Source of the DNA: Geobacillus subterraneus | Lineage (GTDB): Bacteria; Bacillota; Bacilli; Bacillales; Anoxybacillaceae | Length of the DNA stretch: 64,000 bases | Direction: 5' to 3' | Assembly: GCF_001618685.1 (NCBI RefSeq) | Contig: NZ_CP014342.1 | Coordinates: 1,674,001 to 1,738,000 of the forward strand | Shown here: positions 42,726 through 51,766 of the stretch, in pieces | Numbering within the stretch: the first letter of the stretch is position 1 | How the letters are laid out: the number at the start of each line of letters is the position of its first letter | Translations under genes and position numbers: made by a program | The notes under the pieces: model-generated | What the model was told of the DNA's origin: nothing | Seen by the model: only the letters and a program-made list of their open reading frames with translations | The model's database searches: none

Positions 42726-42767
42726 CAAAAAAACCCCGAACGGACGATCATGGCCGCTTGGGGTTTT
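42726..42767 (-). terminator. Terminator after the partner-switching genes
   Basis: An 8-bp stem AAAACCCC/GGGGTTTT with a long loop, then seven T on the minus strand; placed 100 bp after the STAS gene. Confidence 0.65.
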
Positions 42768-42867
42768 GCAGCGCCAACATTCTCGCTGCCAGTCAACAGT
42801 TGCCCACCGGCGGCTGCAAACCACCGCGGGCATCTTTTTGTCACAGCGCCGTTCCAACGAGGGCGGT

Positions 42868-43296
42868 TTACGGCCGGCATTTCCGCCATGCCGAATAGAG
42901 CTCCTCTTGGCCGACTGAATCCGGTAAGCGCAGCGGGGGGAGCGACAGCAGCTGCTGCTCATCGGCAACGATTGGCAATAGCCGGTCAAGCTTGGCAATG
43001 AGCAAAATCTTTTCTAACACAGCATTATCCCGGACGATCATGGCCATGGCCCGGCTGGCGCTGACCACTTGCTTGAAAAAGCGGACAAGAAGCGCCAACC
43101 CGGTGCTGTCCAAAAATTGGAGGCCGCTGACATCGATCAAAACAAGGCGGCGTTTGACGGCAACTGCCGCCATCGCCAGTTTTTGTTCCGCGGCAAGCTG
43201 TGTATCATAAGCGAGCCGCCCGGTCAGCTTAATGCACTCGTATGCAGACTCCGTAACCATTTCAAGTTCAAACGACAACCGATGCTGTTTCATCAT
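42868..43296 (-). CDS. STAS-domain anti-sigma factor antagonist
   Basis: A 142-residue STAS protein. The phosphorylation loop is FLDSTGLALLVRF near residue 62, with the regulatory Ser. The C-terminal 30 residues (LPPLRLPDSVGQEELYSAWR) extend beyond the usual STAS length. It should bind the RsbW-like kinase encoded just upstream when not phosphorylated. Third gene of the module. Confidence 0.85.
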   Translation of the reverse strand: MMKQHRLSFELEMVTESAYECIKLTGRLAYDTQLAAEQKLAMAAVAVKRRLVLIDVSGLQFLDSTGLALLVRFFKQVVSASRAMAMIVRDNAVLEKILLIAKLDRLLPIVADEQQLLSLPPLRLPDSVGQEELYSAWRKCRP

Positions 43297-43357
43297 ATCC
43301 CCCTATCGTTGACCAGCCATGCCCCACCCCCGCTGCCCGCGTTCACCGAGACGCCGG

Positions 43358-43792
43358 CTAAAACGGTCTATGTTGCGCTCTTTGCATTTTCATCACCAGC
43401 ACCCGCCGCCCGCCTGCCCGCTCCACTAAAGCCGTCGCGTCCATAATTTCATGAATAAGCAATAGTCCGCGCCCCGATTCAGCGAGAAGCACATCGGCGA
43501 GCGTTTTTCCGCCGAGTTGTTCCATCGTTTCCTGTGGGATGCCGCCGCCGTCATCCTCGACCGCCACCGTCACTTCATCGTCTGTCATAGAAAAAGACAA
43601 CGAAACGACCCCCTCTTCCAATCCCGCCTGCCGGACGGCTTTGACGGCATTAACTACCGCCTCATGCACCGCCAGCACAAACAATTCGGCATCGCGGACA
43701 GCAAATAACCAGGCGGCTTGCTCTGCGATCAGATCGCAAAATGCAATCGCCTCCTCGCTCGCCTCGCAGCGCACCATCCACTCGGCTATCAA
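43358..43792 (-). CDS. RsbW/SpoIIAB-like serine kinase anti-sigma factor
   Basis: A 144-residue GHKL ATPase. The N box is FVLAVHEAVVNAVKAV, G1 is EDDGGGIP, and a G2-like segment is ESGRGLLLIHEIMD. It should phosphorylate the STAS protein and bind a target, classically a sigma factor. No sigma factor gene is adjacent. It lies 12 bp after the phosphatase gene. Confidence 0.85.
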   Translation of the reverse strand: MIAEWMVRCEASEEAIAFCDLIAEQAAWLFAVRDAELFVLAVHEAVVNAVKAVRQAGLEEGVVSLSFSMTDDEVTVAVEDDGGGIPQETMEQLGGKTLADVLLAESGRGLLLIHEIMDATALVERAGGRRVLVMKMQRAQHRPF

Positions 43793-43804
43793 GTTGGCTC
43801 CCGC

Positions 43805-45250
43805 CTACCCATGGACTGTAATTGACAACAAACAAATGTCATCGGACGGACGAGCGAGCGAAGGACTTTGACTAATTAACTGTTCTAGGAAACGTTTATC
43901 CGGCAAATGGCGGTACGTTTGGGTGCATGTACGAATTTTCTCGATGCTTTGCAAAATGGACGGATCCATTTCCTCTAAAATGCCGTCTGTATACAACAGC
44001 AACCGGGCTCGCCGGCCGTAGTCGATCACCCCTTTTTCAAACGGCAAAGAAAACGGGCTGCCGATCGCCAGGCCGCCTTTATCGAGCTCGTGCACGCTTC
44101 CATCGTCAAAGACGAGCAGCCCGGCCGGATGGCCGGCGTTCGTGTATTCAATTTTTCGCTCTTTCGTATCAATGACTAAGTAAATCATCGAAAACAAATA
44201 ACGGATGTCATTTGCCTCATCCGGAAATAAGCTTTGCACATGCTTCTCCAGCTCACTCGCCACGGAAACGGGGTCAATGACGCGCACGATCAATCCGCGC
44301 AAAAGCGAGCGGAGCAGCATGCTCACTAACGCCGAGGAAATGCCGTGGCCCATCACATCGATGACGATCACTCCATAGCGGTATAAATCGATTTGGTAAC
44401 AAGCGTAAATATCGCCGGATAAATCATCGGACGGAATATAAACCGCTTCCATCGTCACCGCCTGATTTTGAATGAGCGGCGTCAACAAATTGTGCTGGAT
44501 TTTTTTCGCCAGCTCGACTTGGCGCCGACGCTCGGCCTCCTTTTGTTTCCGCTTGGTGATATCTTCCGCAAGGACAACATACCCGCTTGAGCTGGACACC
44601 GGAATGACCGTGTAGGCAATATGGACCGGCGTACCGTCTTCGCGTTGCACCATTCCTTCCCCGGATGGCCGCTTCTCGAGCGAAAACGGAAGCGATGTTT
44701 GACCGCCATGGCGGAAAAGCTCCCAGATCGGGCGGCCGACCGCTTCCTCTTTTCGGCGTCCAAACAGCGTTTCAGCGCTGTTGCCCCAATCTTGCACCGT
44801 CCCGTCCGCTCTCACCGGAACAACGGCAAACGGCGCAGAAGCATAAATGGCGCGCAGCACCTCCGCCGGCGTCAAAGAGGCGGCAGGCAGCGCACAATCC
44901 CGTTCCGCAAACCGCCAAACGAGCCATTCCCCTTCGCTGCCTGATAGCCGATAGACGTTCATCCAACTCGTATAGGCTTTCCCGCTTTTCGCTACATGGC
45001 GCGCTTCTCCTTGCCAACATCCGTCCTTTTTTACCGCCTCGGCGATGCCATCTAACAACGCGGCCGACCACTCGGCTGAAAACAGAACGCCGACCGGCTG
45101 CCCGACTAATTCATGTTTGGCAAATCCGAGCCATCTTGGCGTCAGCTCGCTGACCGCAACAATCAAAAGTTGATGGTCGGTCATCACCATGCCGCTGCCC
45201 AACTGTTCCGCGTCTAGCTGATCGATCGCCTGTACATTCGCTTTCACCAT
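43805..45250 (-). CDS. PAS-domain PP2C/SpoIIE-type phosphatase
   Basis: A 481-residue signalling phosphatase. Two PAS-like domains occupy residues about 15-125 and 135-235 (GRPIWELFRHGG, VLAEDITKRKQKE), followed by a short coiled linker and a PP2C domain with GDIYACYQID, VIVIDVMGHGISSAL and LLYTDGILEEMDP. The metal-binding Asp residues are present. It would dephosphorylate the STAS protein in response to a PAS signal (redox, ligand or light). No membrane segment is seen. Confidence 0.88.
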   Translation of the reverse strand: MVKANVQAIDQLDAEQLGSGMVMTDHQLLIVAVSELTPRWLGFAKHELVGQPVGVLFSAEWSAALLDGIAEAVKKDGCWQGEARHVAKSGKAYTSWMNVYRLSGSEGEWLVWRFAERDCALPAASLTPAEVLRAIYASAPFAVVPVRADGTVQDWGNSAETLFGRRKEEAVGRPIWELFRHGGQTSLPFSLEKRPSGEGMVQREDGTPVHIAYTVIPVSSSSGYVVLAEDITKRKQKEAERRRQVELAKKIQHNLLTPLIQNQAVTMEAVYIPSDDLSGDIYACYQIDLYRYGVIVIDVMGHGISSALVSMLLRSLLRGLIVRVIDPVSVASELEKHVQSLFPDEANDIRYLFSMIYLVIDTKERKIEYTNAGHPAGLLVFDDGSVHELDKGGLAIGSPFSLPFEKGVIDYGRRARLLLYTDGILEEMDPSILQSIEKIRTCTQTYRHLPDKRFLEQLISQSPSLARPSDDICLLSITVHG

Positions 45251-45388
45251 CGTTCAACCCTTTTTTGTTATAATCAACATCCATCGCTTTTAGCTGACAC
45301 CGGCTTCCCGAAACAAACACGCGCATCGGCGCCGGGTTGTTTCCACCCCGCCTTCGGGTTGCATGTTCAGCACCACATTTCGCCCCAT

Positions 45389-45405
45389 TGTTCCTCGTAG
45401 GAACA
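45389..45405. promoter_or_regulatory. 17-bp inverted repeat upstream of the phosphatase gene
   Basis: Two perfect 7-base arms TGTTCCT/AGGAACA around CGT. It lies about 140 bp before the phosphatase start, in a 228-bp gap to gerB. It could be an operator or a terminator part for the gerB end; no clear promoter is seen beside it. Confidence 0.35.
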
Positions 45406-45478
45406 GGTTATTGTTGTATTCGTGTTTTTTTGCGGTTTTTCCTGCTTGCTGCCGCATAAATCTTCTAGTCCGTTTTTC

Positions 45479-46582
45479 TTATTTTGCTGATTGTCCAAAC
45501 CGCCGGCGAATCGCCGCAATCACAAGCAAGAGCACCGGAATGATGATTTGCAGCGGGATGTGCAGATAGAGCGTGACAATCTTTAATCCTTCATGAATAT
45601 GTTCCGCATAGTTGCTGGCGATGGCGACCGACAAAAACAGCACGAGCAGCCCGAGCGGATAGACGAGCCGCTGATAGCTCGAAATGCCAAACAAGTTGGC
45701 CGCCCCGACGACCCCGGCATAAAAAAAGATGGAGACTTTAAAAAACCCGCCAATAATCAGGGCAATCATAAAAAAGACATCAAGCCGCTCTAAAAAGTGA
45801 GCGACTTGAATGCGGCGGATCGTATCCAAAAGCGGAAACGACGAACGCGACGCCGCATCAGGACCGAGGACGGCCATATTGATCGCCATAATGATCGCCA
45901 AATTGACTCCGCTCAGCACCATGCCAGCGACCCCGACTCTTCCTACTTTTACCGGATTGTTGATATATGGAAACAGCATCGTAAACACGATCATCTCTCC
46001 GAACGGAACATATAGCGTTTCGGTCAACACCGTTTTCCACACCCGCCTCCAGCCTTCCTCCAACACCGGCTGCAGCTGGGTCACGTCAACCAGCCCGGAA
46101 ACAAACACAAGGATAAATCCGGCGAGCGCCAAAAAGTACAACACCGTCAAAAACAGCTCACCGGTGCGCGCCAACACCTCGAACCCTTTATAGACGCCAT
46201 ACATAATGGTCAGCGCCATAATGGCATTTAACACGAACAACGGCGTTTCCGGGTAGGCAAACGTCAGCAGCAGTTCGCCAAAGTCGCGCAGCACACGGGC
46301 GGCAATGTAAAGAAAATATGTAATATAGACAACCGCCAACAGTTTGCCGAGCGGCGCCCCGACGATTTGCGGCAAATAAGCGGTCAACGGCTGGTCGGGA
46401 TAATACTCGAACAATTGGCGATAAACGAAAAACAACAGCAGCCCGAGCGCCAAGCCGAGCAAAATGGCGATCCATACATCTTGCTTGGCGCTCACGCCGA
46501 GCGGAATGACGATGGCGCTGCCGTGTTCGAACAGCACAATTAACACAAATAGCTGGCGTGCGTTAATTTTTATGCGCTCCAA
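45479..46582 (-). CDS. Spore germination receptor B subunit (operon 1)
   Basis: A 367-residue GerAB/GerKB-type membrane protein with ten helices, related to amino acid permeases. Segments such as KINARQLFVLIVLFEHGSAI and YITYFLYIAARVLRDFGELL are typical. It forms the ligand-binding subunit of a germinant receptor in the spore inner membrane. It is the last gene of operon 1 (A-C-B order) and follows gerC by 64 bp. Confidence 0.9.
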   Translation of the reverse strand: MERIKINARQLFVLIVLFEHGSAIVIPLGVSAKQDVWIAILLGLALGLLLFFVYRQLFEYYPDQPLTAYLPQIVGAPLGKLLAVVYITYFLYIAARVLRDFGELLLTFAYPETPLFVLNAIMALTIMYGVYKGFEVLARTGELFLTVLYFLALAGFILVFVSGLVDVTQLQPVLEEGWRRVWKTVLTETLYVPFGEMIVFTMLFPYINNPVKVGRVGVAGMVLSGVNLAIIMAINMAVLGPDAASRSSFPLLDTIRRIQVAHFLERLDVFFMIALIIGGFFKVSIFFYAGVVGAANLFGISSYQRLVYPLGLLVLFLSVAIASNYAEHIHEGLKIVTLYLHIPLQIIIPVLLLVIAAIRRRFGQSAK

Positions 46583-46646
46583 CTGAATCTCACCGCCTTT
46601 GCCTAGTCAACTCCCCTCCCCCATGCCGGCTTTGGCCGGCGACCAT

Positions 46647-47852
46647 TTATTCTTCTATATATGGCTTATTCCGCAGCCCGGTGCGGCGGATGTACAGATC
46701 AGCCGTTACAGTGACGTCAAGTTCGGGAAAATAGCGGTCGTGCCACTCTTTCTCGATCTTCTTCCATAAGCGCGGGGCAGCGCGGTGAACCGCGTCGCCA
46801 AACCCGAAAATATCCGTTTTTTCACGCTGGGCCGTTTCAATGGCTTTTGTAACCTCCTGTTTGACGTTCCGTTCCAGTTCTTGTTCTAAACGGAATACCA
46901 CGCCGGCGTCGGCTAGGTTAATGGGGACGCGCGCCTCGCTGATGTCGCCTTCCGCCTTGATATGAACGGAGATGGATGGCCGACCGTTGTTGACGCGCGC
47001 CTCTACATTCGTTTTCGCCCGCGCCGCCCGATAGCCGATCGCTTCCTGTTTTCCTTCCCACGGAATAGTGAGATTCGTTTGATGAATGCGGTCAAGCACC
47101 CACATCATGCCGCGCGCCGTCGGCCCGTCGGCCCAGCCAATCAGGCGGCCGTTTTTAAACAGCGCCAGCCCGTTCAACGTGACGCGGGCATCAGGCACGG
47201 ACGACTGCACGTTTTCTTGCCGCTTCCCTTTTTTTAAGCCCCCTTCAATCGATACCCCGGTTATGACCGGGTTTCGGCCGGGCGAAGCGATGCCGCGAAT
47301 CGCCCACCAAACGTCTACATTAATCGTTTGTCCCCAAGCCATTTCGGAAAATTCAAGCGTTCTAATAATTTGATTGGCGGAAATTTTATCGATTGGCGTC
47401 AGCACCGAAAGCGTGTCTTTCGCCGAATGGCCGCGGGCGATGACAAGGCGCGCCGTCGTCCGGAACTGCTGACTGCGCTCCATCGCATCGAACACCCCGT
47501 CCAGCCCTTCGCGCGCCAGCTCTTCGCCGACGACGACTAAGTTCGTATGGGCGTAATACAGAAGACGCGACACTTTTTCCGACGCTTTCCGGCTTGCCTC
47601 GACCAAACTGTCCCCGGTTGACGTATAAATCGACACCGGCACCCCGGCCGCCCCGCCGCCGCGCTGCGTCGCCCCGGCGACGTTGCCCGGGTTGACGACT
47701 TGAAAGGAAGCGAGATACTTGCCGTCTTCTGTTTTATCGAGGCCAACGGCAATGACAAACGCCAAATCGGTCAGCTCTTTTTTGCTCCAACAGCCCGAAA
47801 GCAAACAGACGCAGGCGGCAAACGGCAAAAACATGCCAAGCAGCCGTTTCAT
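46647..47852 (-). CDS. Spore germination receptor C lipoprotein (operon 1)
   Basis: A 401-residue GerAC-type lipoprotein. Signal peptide MKRLLGMFLPFAACVCLLSG ends in lipobox LLSGC. The mature part has ELTDLAFVIAVGLDKTEDG and the conserved late helix-rich domain (DIFGFGDAVHRAAPRLWKKI). Start overlaps the gerA stop by 4 bp. Confidence 0.9.
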   Translation of the reverse strand: MKRLLGMFLPFAACVCLLSGCWSKKELTDLAFVIAVGLDKTEDGKYLASFQVVNPGNVAGATQRGGGAAGVPVSIYTSTGDSLVEASRKASEKVSRLLYYAHTNLVVVGEELAREGLDGVFDAMERSQQFRTTARLVIARGHSAKDTLSVLTPIDKISANQIIRTLEFSEMAWGQTINVDVWWAIRGIASPGRNPVITGVSIEGGLKKGKRQENVQSSVPDARVTLNGLALFKNGRLIGWADGPTARGMMWVLDRIHQTNLTIPWEGKQEAIGYRAARAKTNVEARVNNGRPSISVHIKAEGDISEARVPINLADAGVVFRLEQELERNVKQEVTKAIETAQREKTDIFGFGDAVHRAAPRLWKKIEKEWHDRYFPELDVTVTADLYIRRTGLRNKPYIEE

Positions 47853-49475
47853 GACTCATCCCCCTTCTCTTGGCGCGACGGCGCCGGCGGCTGCGGCTTT
47901 TGGTCGCCCGATTGGCGAACGATATTTTTTTGGTTAATCAGGCGCGGCCGCTCGCGAAACATCCATGTCGGGACACGGAACAGCGTATCGCCTATATTTG
48001 ACGGCGTAAACGGAGCGAGCGGCGACATATACGGGACGCCGAACGAACGCAAGCTGCATAAATGAATCGTCATGACCAAAATGCCCATCATAATGCCGTA
48101 AAACCCGAACATCGCCGCCAAAAACATGAGACCAAACCGGATGAGCCGCGCCGAGATGGCAATGGCAAATGACGGCGTCGCAAAGCTGGCAATCGCTGTA
48201 ATCGAAACGACGATGACCATTGCCGACGAGACAAATCCTGCCTCCACCGCCGCCTGGCCGATGACCAAAGCCCCGACGATCGACACCGCCTGGCCGACGG
48301 CGCGCGGCAAGCGGACGCCGGCCTCGCGCAACACTTCAAACGTCACCTCCATCATGAGCGCTTCAACAAATGCCGGAAACGGCACCGCCTCGCGCTGGGC
48401 GGCGATGGCAATGACGAGCTGGGTCGGGATCATCTCTTGATGAAACGTCGTCGCCGCGATGTAAATGGCCGGGGCGACAAGGGAGATAAAGAAAATGAGC
48501 ACGCGTAAAAAACGAAGGGCTGTCGCGATGTCAAAACGGGCATAATAATCTTCAACCGCTTGGAAAAATTGAATGAACAATGCTGGTGCGACAAGGACAA
48601 ATGGCGTCCCTTCGACAAAAATAGCGACCCTTCCTTCAAGCAAATTGGCGGCGACAATATCGGGCCGCTCCGTATGGTACGTTGTCGGGAAGGTGGTAAA
48701 CGTCTGATCTTCAATCAATTGTTCGATATAGCCGGACTCGAGCACGCTGTCAATGTCGATGCGGCGGAGGCGCGTCTTCACTTCCTCGATGATTTCGTCA
48801 TTGGCGATTCCTTTCACATACATGATGGCGACATCGGTTTGCGTCACCGTGCCGATTTGCATCGTCTCCAGCCAAAGGTTCGAGTTTTTAATGCGGCGGC
48901 GGATCATCGCCGTATTCGTGCGCAGTGATTCCGTAAACCCTTCGCGCGGGCCGCGAATGGCGATTTGCGTCTGCGGTTCTTCAATCGAGCGGTATTGCCC
49001 GCCTTTTGTGCTCGCGCTAATGGCAAACGGCACCCCGTCAATGAGCATCACCGTCTCCCCGGAAAACAGATCAAAAAACAGCTGCTTCCATTCGGCGACA
49101 TGCTTGACGCCGCCAACCGCAGCGAGTTTTTTTTTCAATCCATTGAAACCGCTCTTTTTCCTCGAGCGCGAGCGGAAACGACGCCGTAAGGAGCGGCATA
49201 AGCAAAAACTCGTACACATTTTTTTCATCGACGAGCCCGTCGACAAAGACGATGGCCGCTTTCATTTGCGTTTCCTGGCCGAGGGAAAAACGGCGAATGA
49301 CGACATCGCTGCTTTCTCCGGTCGCCCGCCGAATGATGTCGATGTTCACCGCCAGTTCAGGTGACAGCGGCTCTTGCGGGACGTCCGCCGCTTCGCCGCT
49401 ATGGTCGGTCCCTTCTTGCTGCACACCGTCGTTCATCCGATCCTTTTGCCGGCGCATCCCCCACTGAAACAACAT
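47849..49475 (-). pseudogene. Spore germination receptor A subunit (operon 1), frameshifted at an A9 run
   Basis: The gene reads from ATG 49475 (after GGAGAGGGGC) through VNIDIIRRATGESSDVVIRR to FQWIEKK. Then a run of nine A (T at 49127-49135 on the plus strand) puts it out of frame. With eight A the reading continues LAAVGGVKHVAEWKQLF and on through the usual GerA domain (IRGPREGFTESLRTNTAMIR) and four to five helices to 47849, about 541 residues. All motifs are otherwise intact. It may be a real mutation, a site of transcriptional slippage, or a sequencing error. GerC and GerB behind it are intact. Confidence 0.75.
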
Positions 49476-49604
49476 GCCCCTCTCCTCCTTGCTCCGTGTC
49501 ACTTTTATCTTCCATTATAGGCAATCAGCCAAAAGTGTATACGGGGGTGCATCATTCCTCCCTAGCCGGAGAACACTAAACGAAAAAGCGGCAGGTGGCT
49601 TGCA

Positions 49605-49832
49605 TTGAAAGTCGTATTCCTCTCCCTCGCCTTTATGCTGCTGTTGGGCGGAACGGCGGTAGGGATGGACTTGTTGCTAGGATTAACGTTGCTTCAATCG
49701 TTTCATAACGTGCTCAATCCGTTTCGCGTGATGGAAACACCTGAGCTGTTTCTGTTATTCCTTTTTATCGCTTTTTGGCTGCTTGACTTGCTCACCGTAT
49801 GGCTTTGGCGTCGGAAAAAGACGGCGTCTTAA
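49605..49832 (+). CDS. Small two-helix membrane protein
   Basis: A 75-residue protein with two hydrophobic helices (VVFLSLAFMLLLGGTAVGM and LFLLFLFIAFWLLDLLTVW) and a basic end (WRRKKTAS). CAGGTGG precedes TTG 49605. The last base of its TAA stop is the first base of the group II intron; without the intron the frame would have ended TAG at the same place. Divergent from gerA. Function unknown. Confidence 0.55.
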   Translation: MKVVFLSLAFMLLLGGTAVGMDLLLGLTLLQSFHNVLNPFRVMETPELFLLFLFIAFWLLDLLTVWLWRRKKTAS

Positions 49833-51721
49833 TCGAGTAGGAGAGGGTGACTAACCCTCGTCCTCTCACACCACCGTACGTACCGTTCGGTATACGGCGG
49901 TTCCATTAAGTCTGACGCAGAGATTCATATCGTTGATAAAGACTCTTCAGCCCTTGGCTCTCCCAATAGGAGTTGCCAAGGGCTTTATGCAAGATGGGAC
50001 TAGCGGCCACTCTCCAATATTTCTTCCGAGTGTTTCCCCATTCATATGCTTTCCGCTTGGGCACTCCTAAACTTTGCAGTTTTCGGACTCTGGTTCTCGG
50101 AAGTTTCCACTCTTTCCATTGGCACATGCGCAGCCTTCGTCGAATCCATCCATCTAGTTCTTTGAACACACTTGGAGTCTCTGCTAACGAGAAGTATCCA
50201 CACCATCCCAGAATGTACTGGTTGAGCTGTTCGATTCGCTCGGGCATGGGAATCGGTTTCGATCGACTCGTCATGGTGCGTATCCTTTGCTTCATGCGCC
50301 GAATACTTTCCTTTGCGATCCGGATTTTTGGCTCCTTATTTGGGGTGAAGCTAAAACCGAGGAATTTTCTCCTCCACGGTCGATCCACTGCCGATTTGGT
50401 TTCATTGACTTTCAGCCGGAGTTTCTTTTCAATGAATGCCGTGATCGATTTCATCACCCGTTCCCCGGCCTTCTTCGTCCTTACGTAGATATTGCAGTCA
50501 TCCGCATACCGTACAAATTTGTGCCCTCGTTTTTCCAATTCTTTGTCCAGCTCATCCAAGAGAATGTTGGACAAAAGTGGACTGAGCGGCCCTCCTTGTG
50601 GAGTCCCCTCTTGTGTTTCCATGACCACCCCGTTGATCATGACCCCTGCCTGTAGATACTTCCGTATCAACTTTAGGAGGATTTTGTCTGGAATTCGTTT
50701 CGCTAATATCCCCATCAGTTTGTCATGGTTGACTCGATCAAAGAACTTTTCCAAGTCGATATCTACCACCCATGTATATCCTTCCTGAATATACTGCTTC
50801 GCCTTTTTCACCGCGTCGTGTCCTCTTCGACCGGGACGAAACCCGTAGCTGTGTTCCGAAAAGGATGGGTCAAAGATCGGCGTGAGCACTTGGGCGATGG
50901 CCTGTTGGATGAACCGGTCTGTCACGGTCGGGATTCCTAGTAACCTGACTCCTCCGTTCGGTTTCGGGATTTCGACCCGTCGGACCGGGCAAGGTTCGTA
51001 GGTCCCTTCTTCCAAAGCGCGCCGTATCACGTCCCAATGTTCCACGAGGTGTCTTCGCAGGTCTTTGACGGACATTCCATCGGTTCCATGGGACCCTTTA
51101 TTCTTTTCCACTTGTTTGAGTGCTCGCAGGAGATTCTCCCGTGACAGTACCTGTTTCATCCACATTCCGATTCTTCCTCTCTACGTGAACGATCCGTTCT
51201 ATTTGTGCCATCTTCTTCTCCACCCTCTTGAGGTCCCCCATGGACTTCACCATTTCCTCCCTCAAGCAGGCCCTTTCGGGTTGTCTGCTTCATCAAAGAA
51301 GATGAACGCCTAGTGGCCGTTCTCCTTCATGGTTCGGTCCTTCCCCTTCTACCTTAAGCTAGACGGGTACTATGACCTCTGCTGACTTCTGTCCGTTCAG
51401 CGTTGGATCGCTCCAACGGTTGCCAAGCGCACTTGGCTTCCCGGACAGACCTCCCCGGGTAAGAGTGCAGTCTTTCCTTCCATCTATCTGCTTCATTTAC
51501 TCGGTATCACCTTCGGCAGAAAGGGCTTCGTTTTGTCGTGCAAACTCACCCAATGATACCCAGCCTCTTATGAAGTTCGTGTTCCTCAGACCGGAAGTTT
51601 GCCGCCCGCTTCCTTCAGATTCTGCGTCGCCGCAGACACCCTTGCGTTAAGCTAACTGCTACTTCTGCCTTCGCAGTTCGGGACTTTCACCCTATAGACT
51701 GCACCCATGCCGGGCGCACAC
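49832..51721 (-). mobile_element. Group IIC intron, complete copy 1
   Basis: A 1890-nt intron on the minus strand. Its 5' end GTGTGCGCCCGGCATGGGTG (51721) is typical, domain V lies at about 49867-49905 (ACCGCCGTATACCGAACG then GTACGTACGGTGGT), domain VI at about 49835-49866, and the 3' end is CGAT (AY rule). It encodes a reverse transcriptase. It sits directly behind a terminator hairpin, as class IIC introns do. Compared with copy 2 by eye, one base differs (C51352 versus T63970) in the shared part. Confidence 0.9.
49906..51165 (-). CDS. ltrA: Group II intron reverse transcriptase/maturase (class IIC)
   Basis: A 419-residue intron-encoded protein: RT fingers and palm with QGGPLSPLLSNILLDELD and the catalytic YADD in FVRYADDCNIYV, then the maturase thumb (LGFSFTPNKEPKIRIA, QLNQYILGWCGYFSLAETPS). 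No HNH endonuclease domain follows, as in IIC types. It is clearly related to the Geobacillus GsI-IIC enzyme but not identical (from memory). It splices and mobilises the intron by retrohoming. Confidence 0.95.
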   Translation of the reverse strand: MWMKQVLSRENLLRALKQVEKNKGSHGTDGMSVKDLRRHLVEHWDVIRRALEEGTYEPCPVRRVEIPKPNGGVRLLGIPTVTDRFIQQAIAQVLTPIFDPSFSEHSYGFRPGRRGHDAVKKAKQYIQEGYTWVVDIDLEKFFDRVNHDKLMGILAKRIPDKILLKLIRKYLQAGVMINGVVMETQEGTPQGGPLSPLLSNILLDELDKELEKRGHKFVRYADDCNIYVRTKKAGERVMKSITAFIEKKLRLKVNETKSAVDRPWRRKFLGFSFTPNKEPKIRIAKESIRRMKQRIRTMTSRSKPIPMPERIEQLNQYILGWCGYFSLAETPSVFKELDGWIRRRLRMCQWKEWKLPRTRVRKLQSLGVPKRKAYEWGNTRKKYWRVAASPILHKALGNSYWESQGLKSLYQRYESLRQT

Positions 51722-51725
51722 GGAC

Positions 51726-51760
51726 AAAACGGGCAGAGGATCGGCCCCTGCCCGTTTTTT
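51726..51760. terminator. Terminator of the YtrA-type ABC operon, intron target
   Basis: An 11-bp perfect stem AAAACGGGCAG/CTGCCCGTTTT with an 11-base loop. On the minus strand it is followed by TTTTGTCC and then directly by the intron 5' end. Confidence 0.85.
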
Positions 51761-51766
51761 ATTCGT

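Noticed and set aside
49906-51165. Retron or diversity-generating reverse transcriptase
   Set aside because: Intron 5' end, domains V and VI and the maturase thumb make it a group IIC intron protein.
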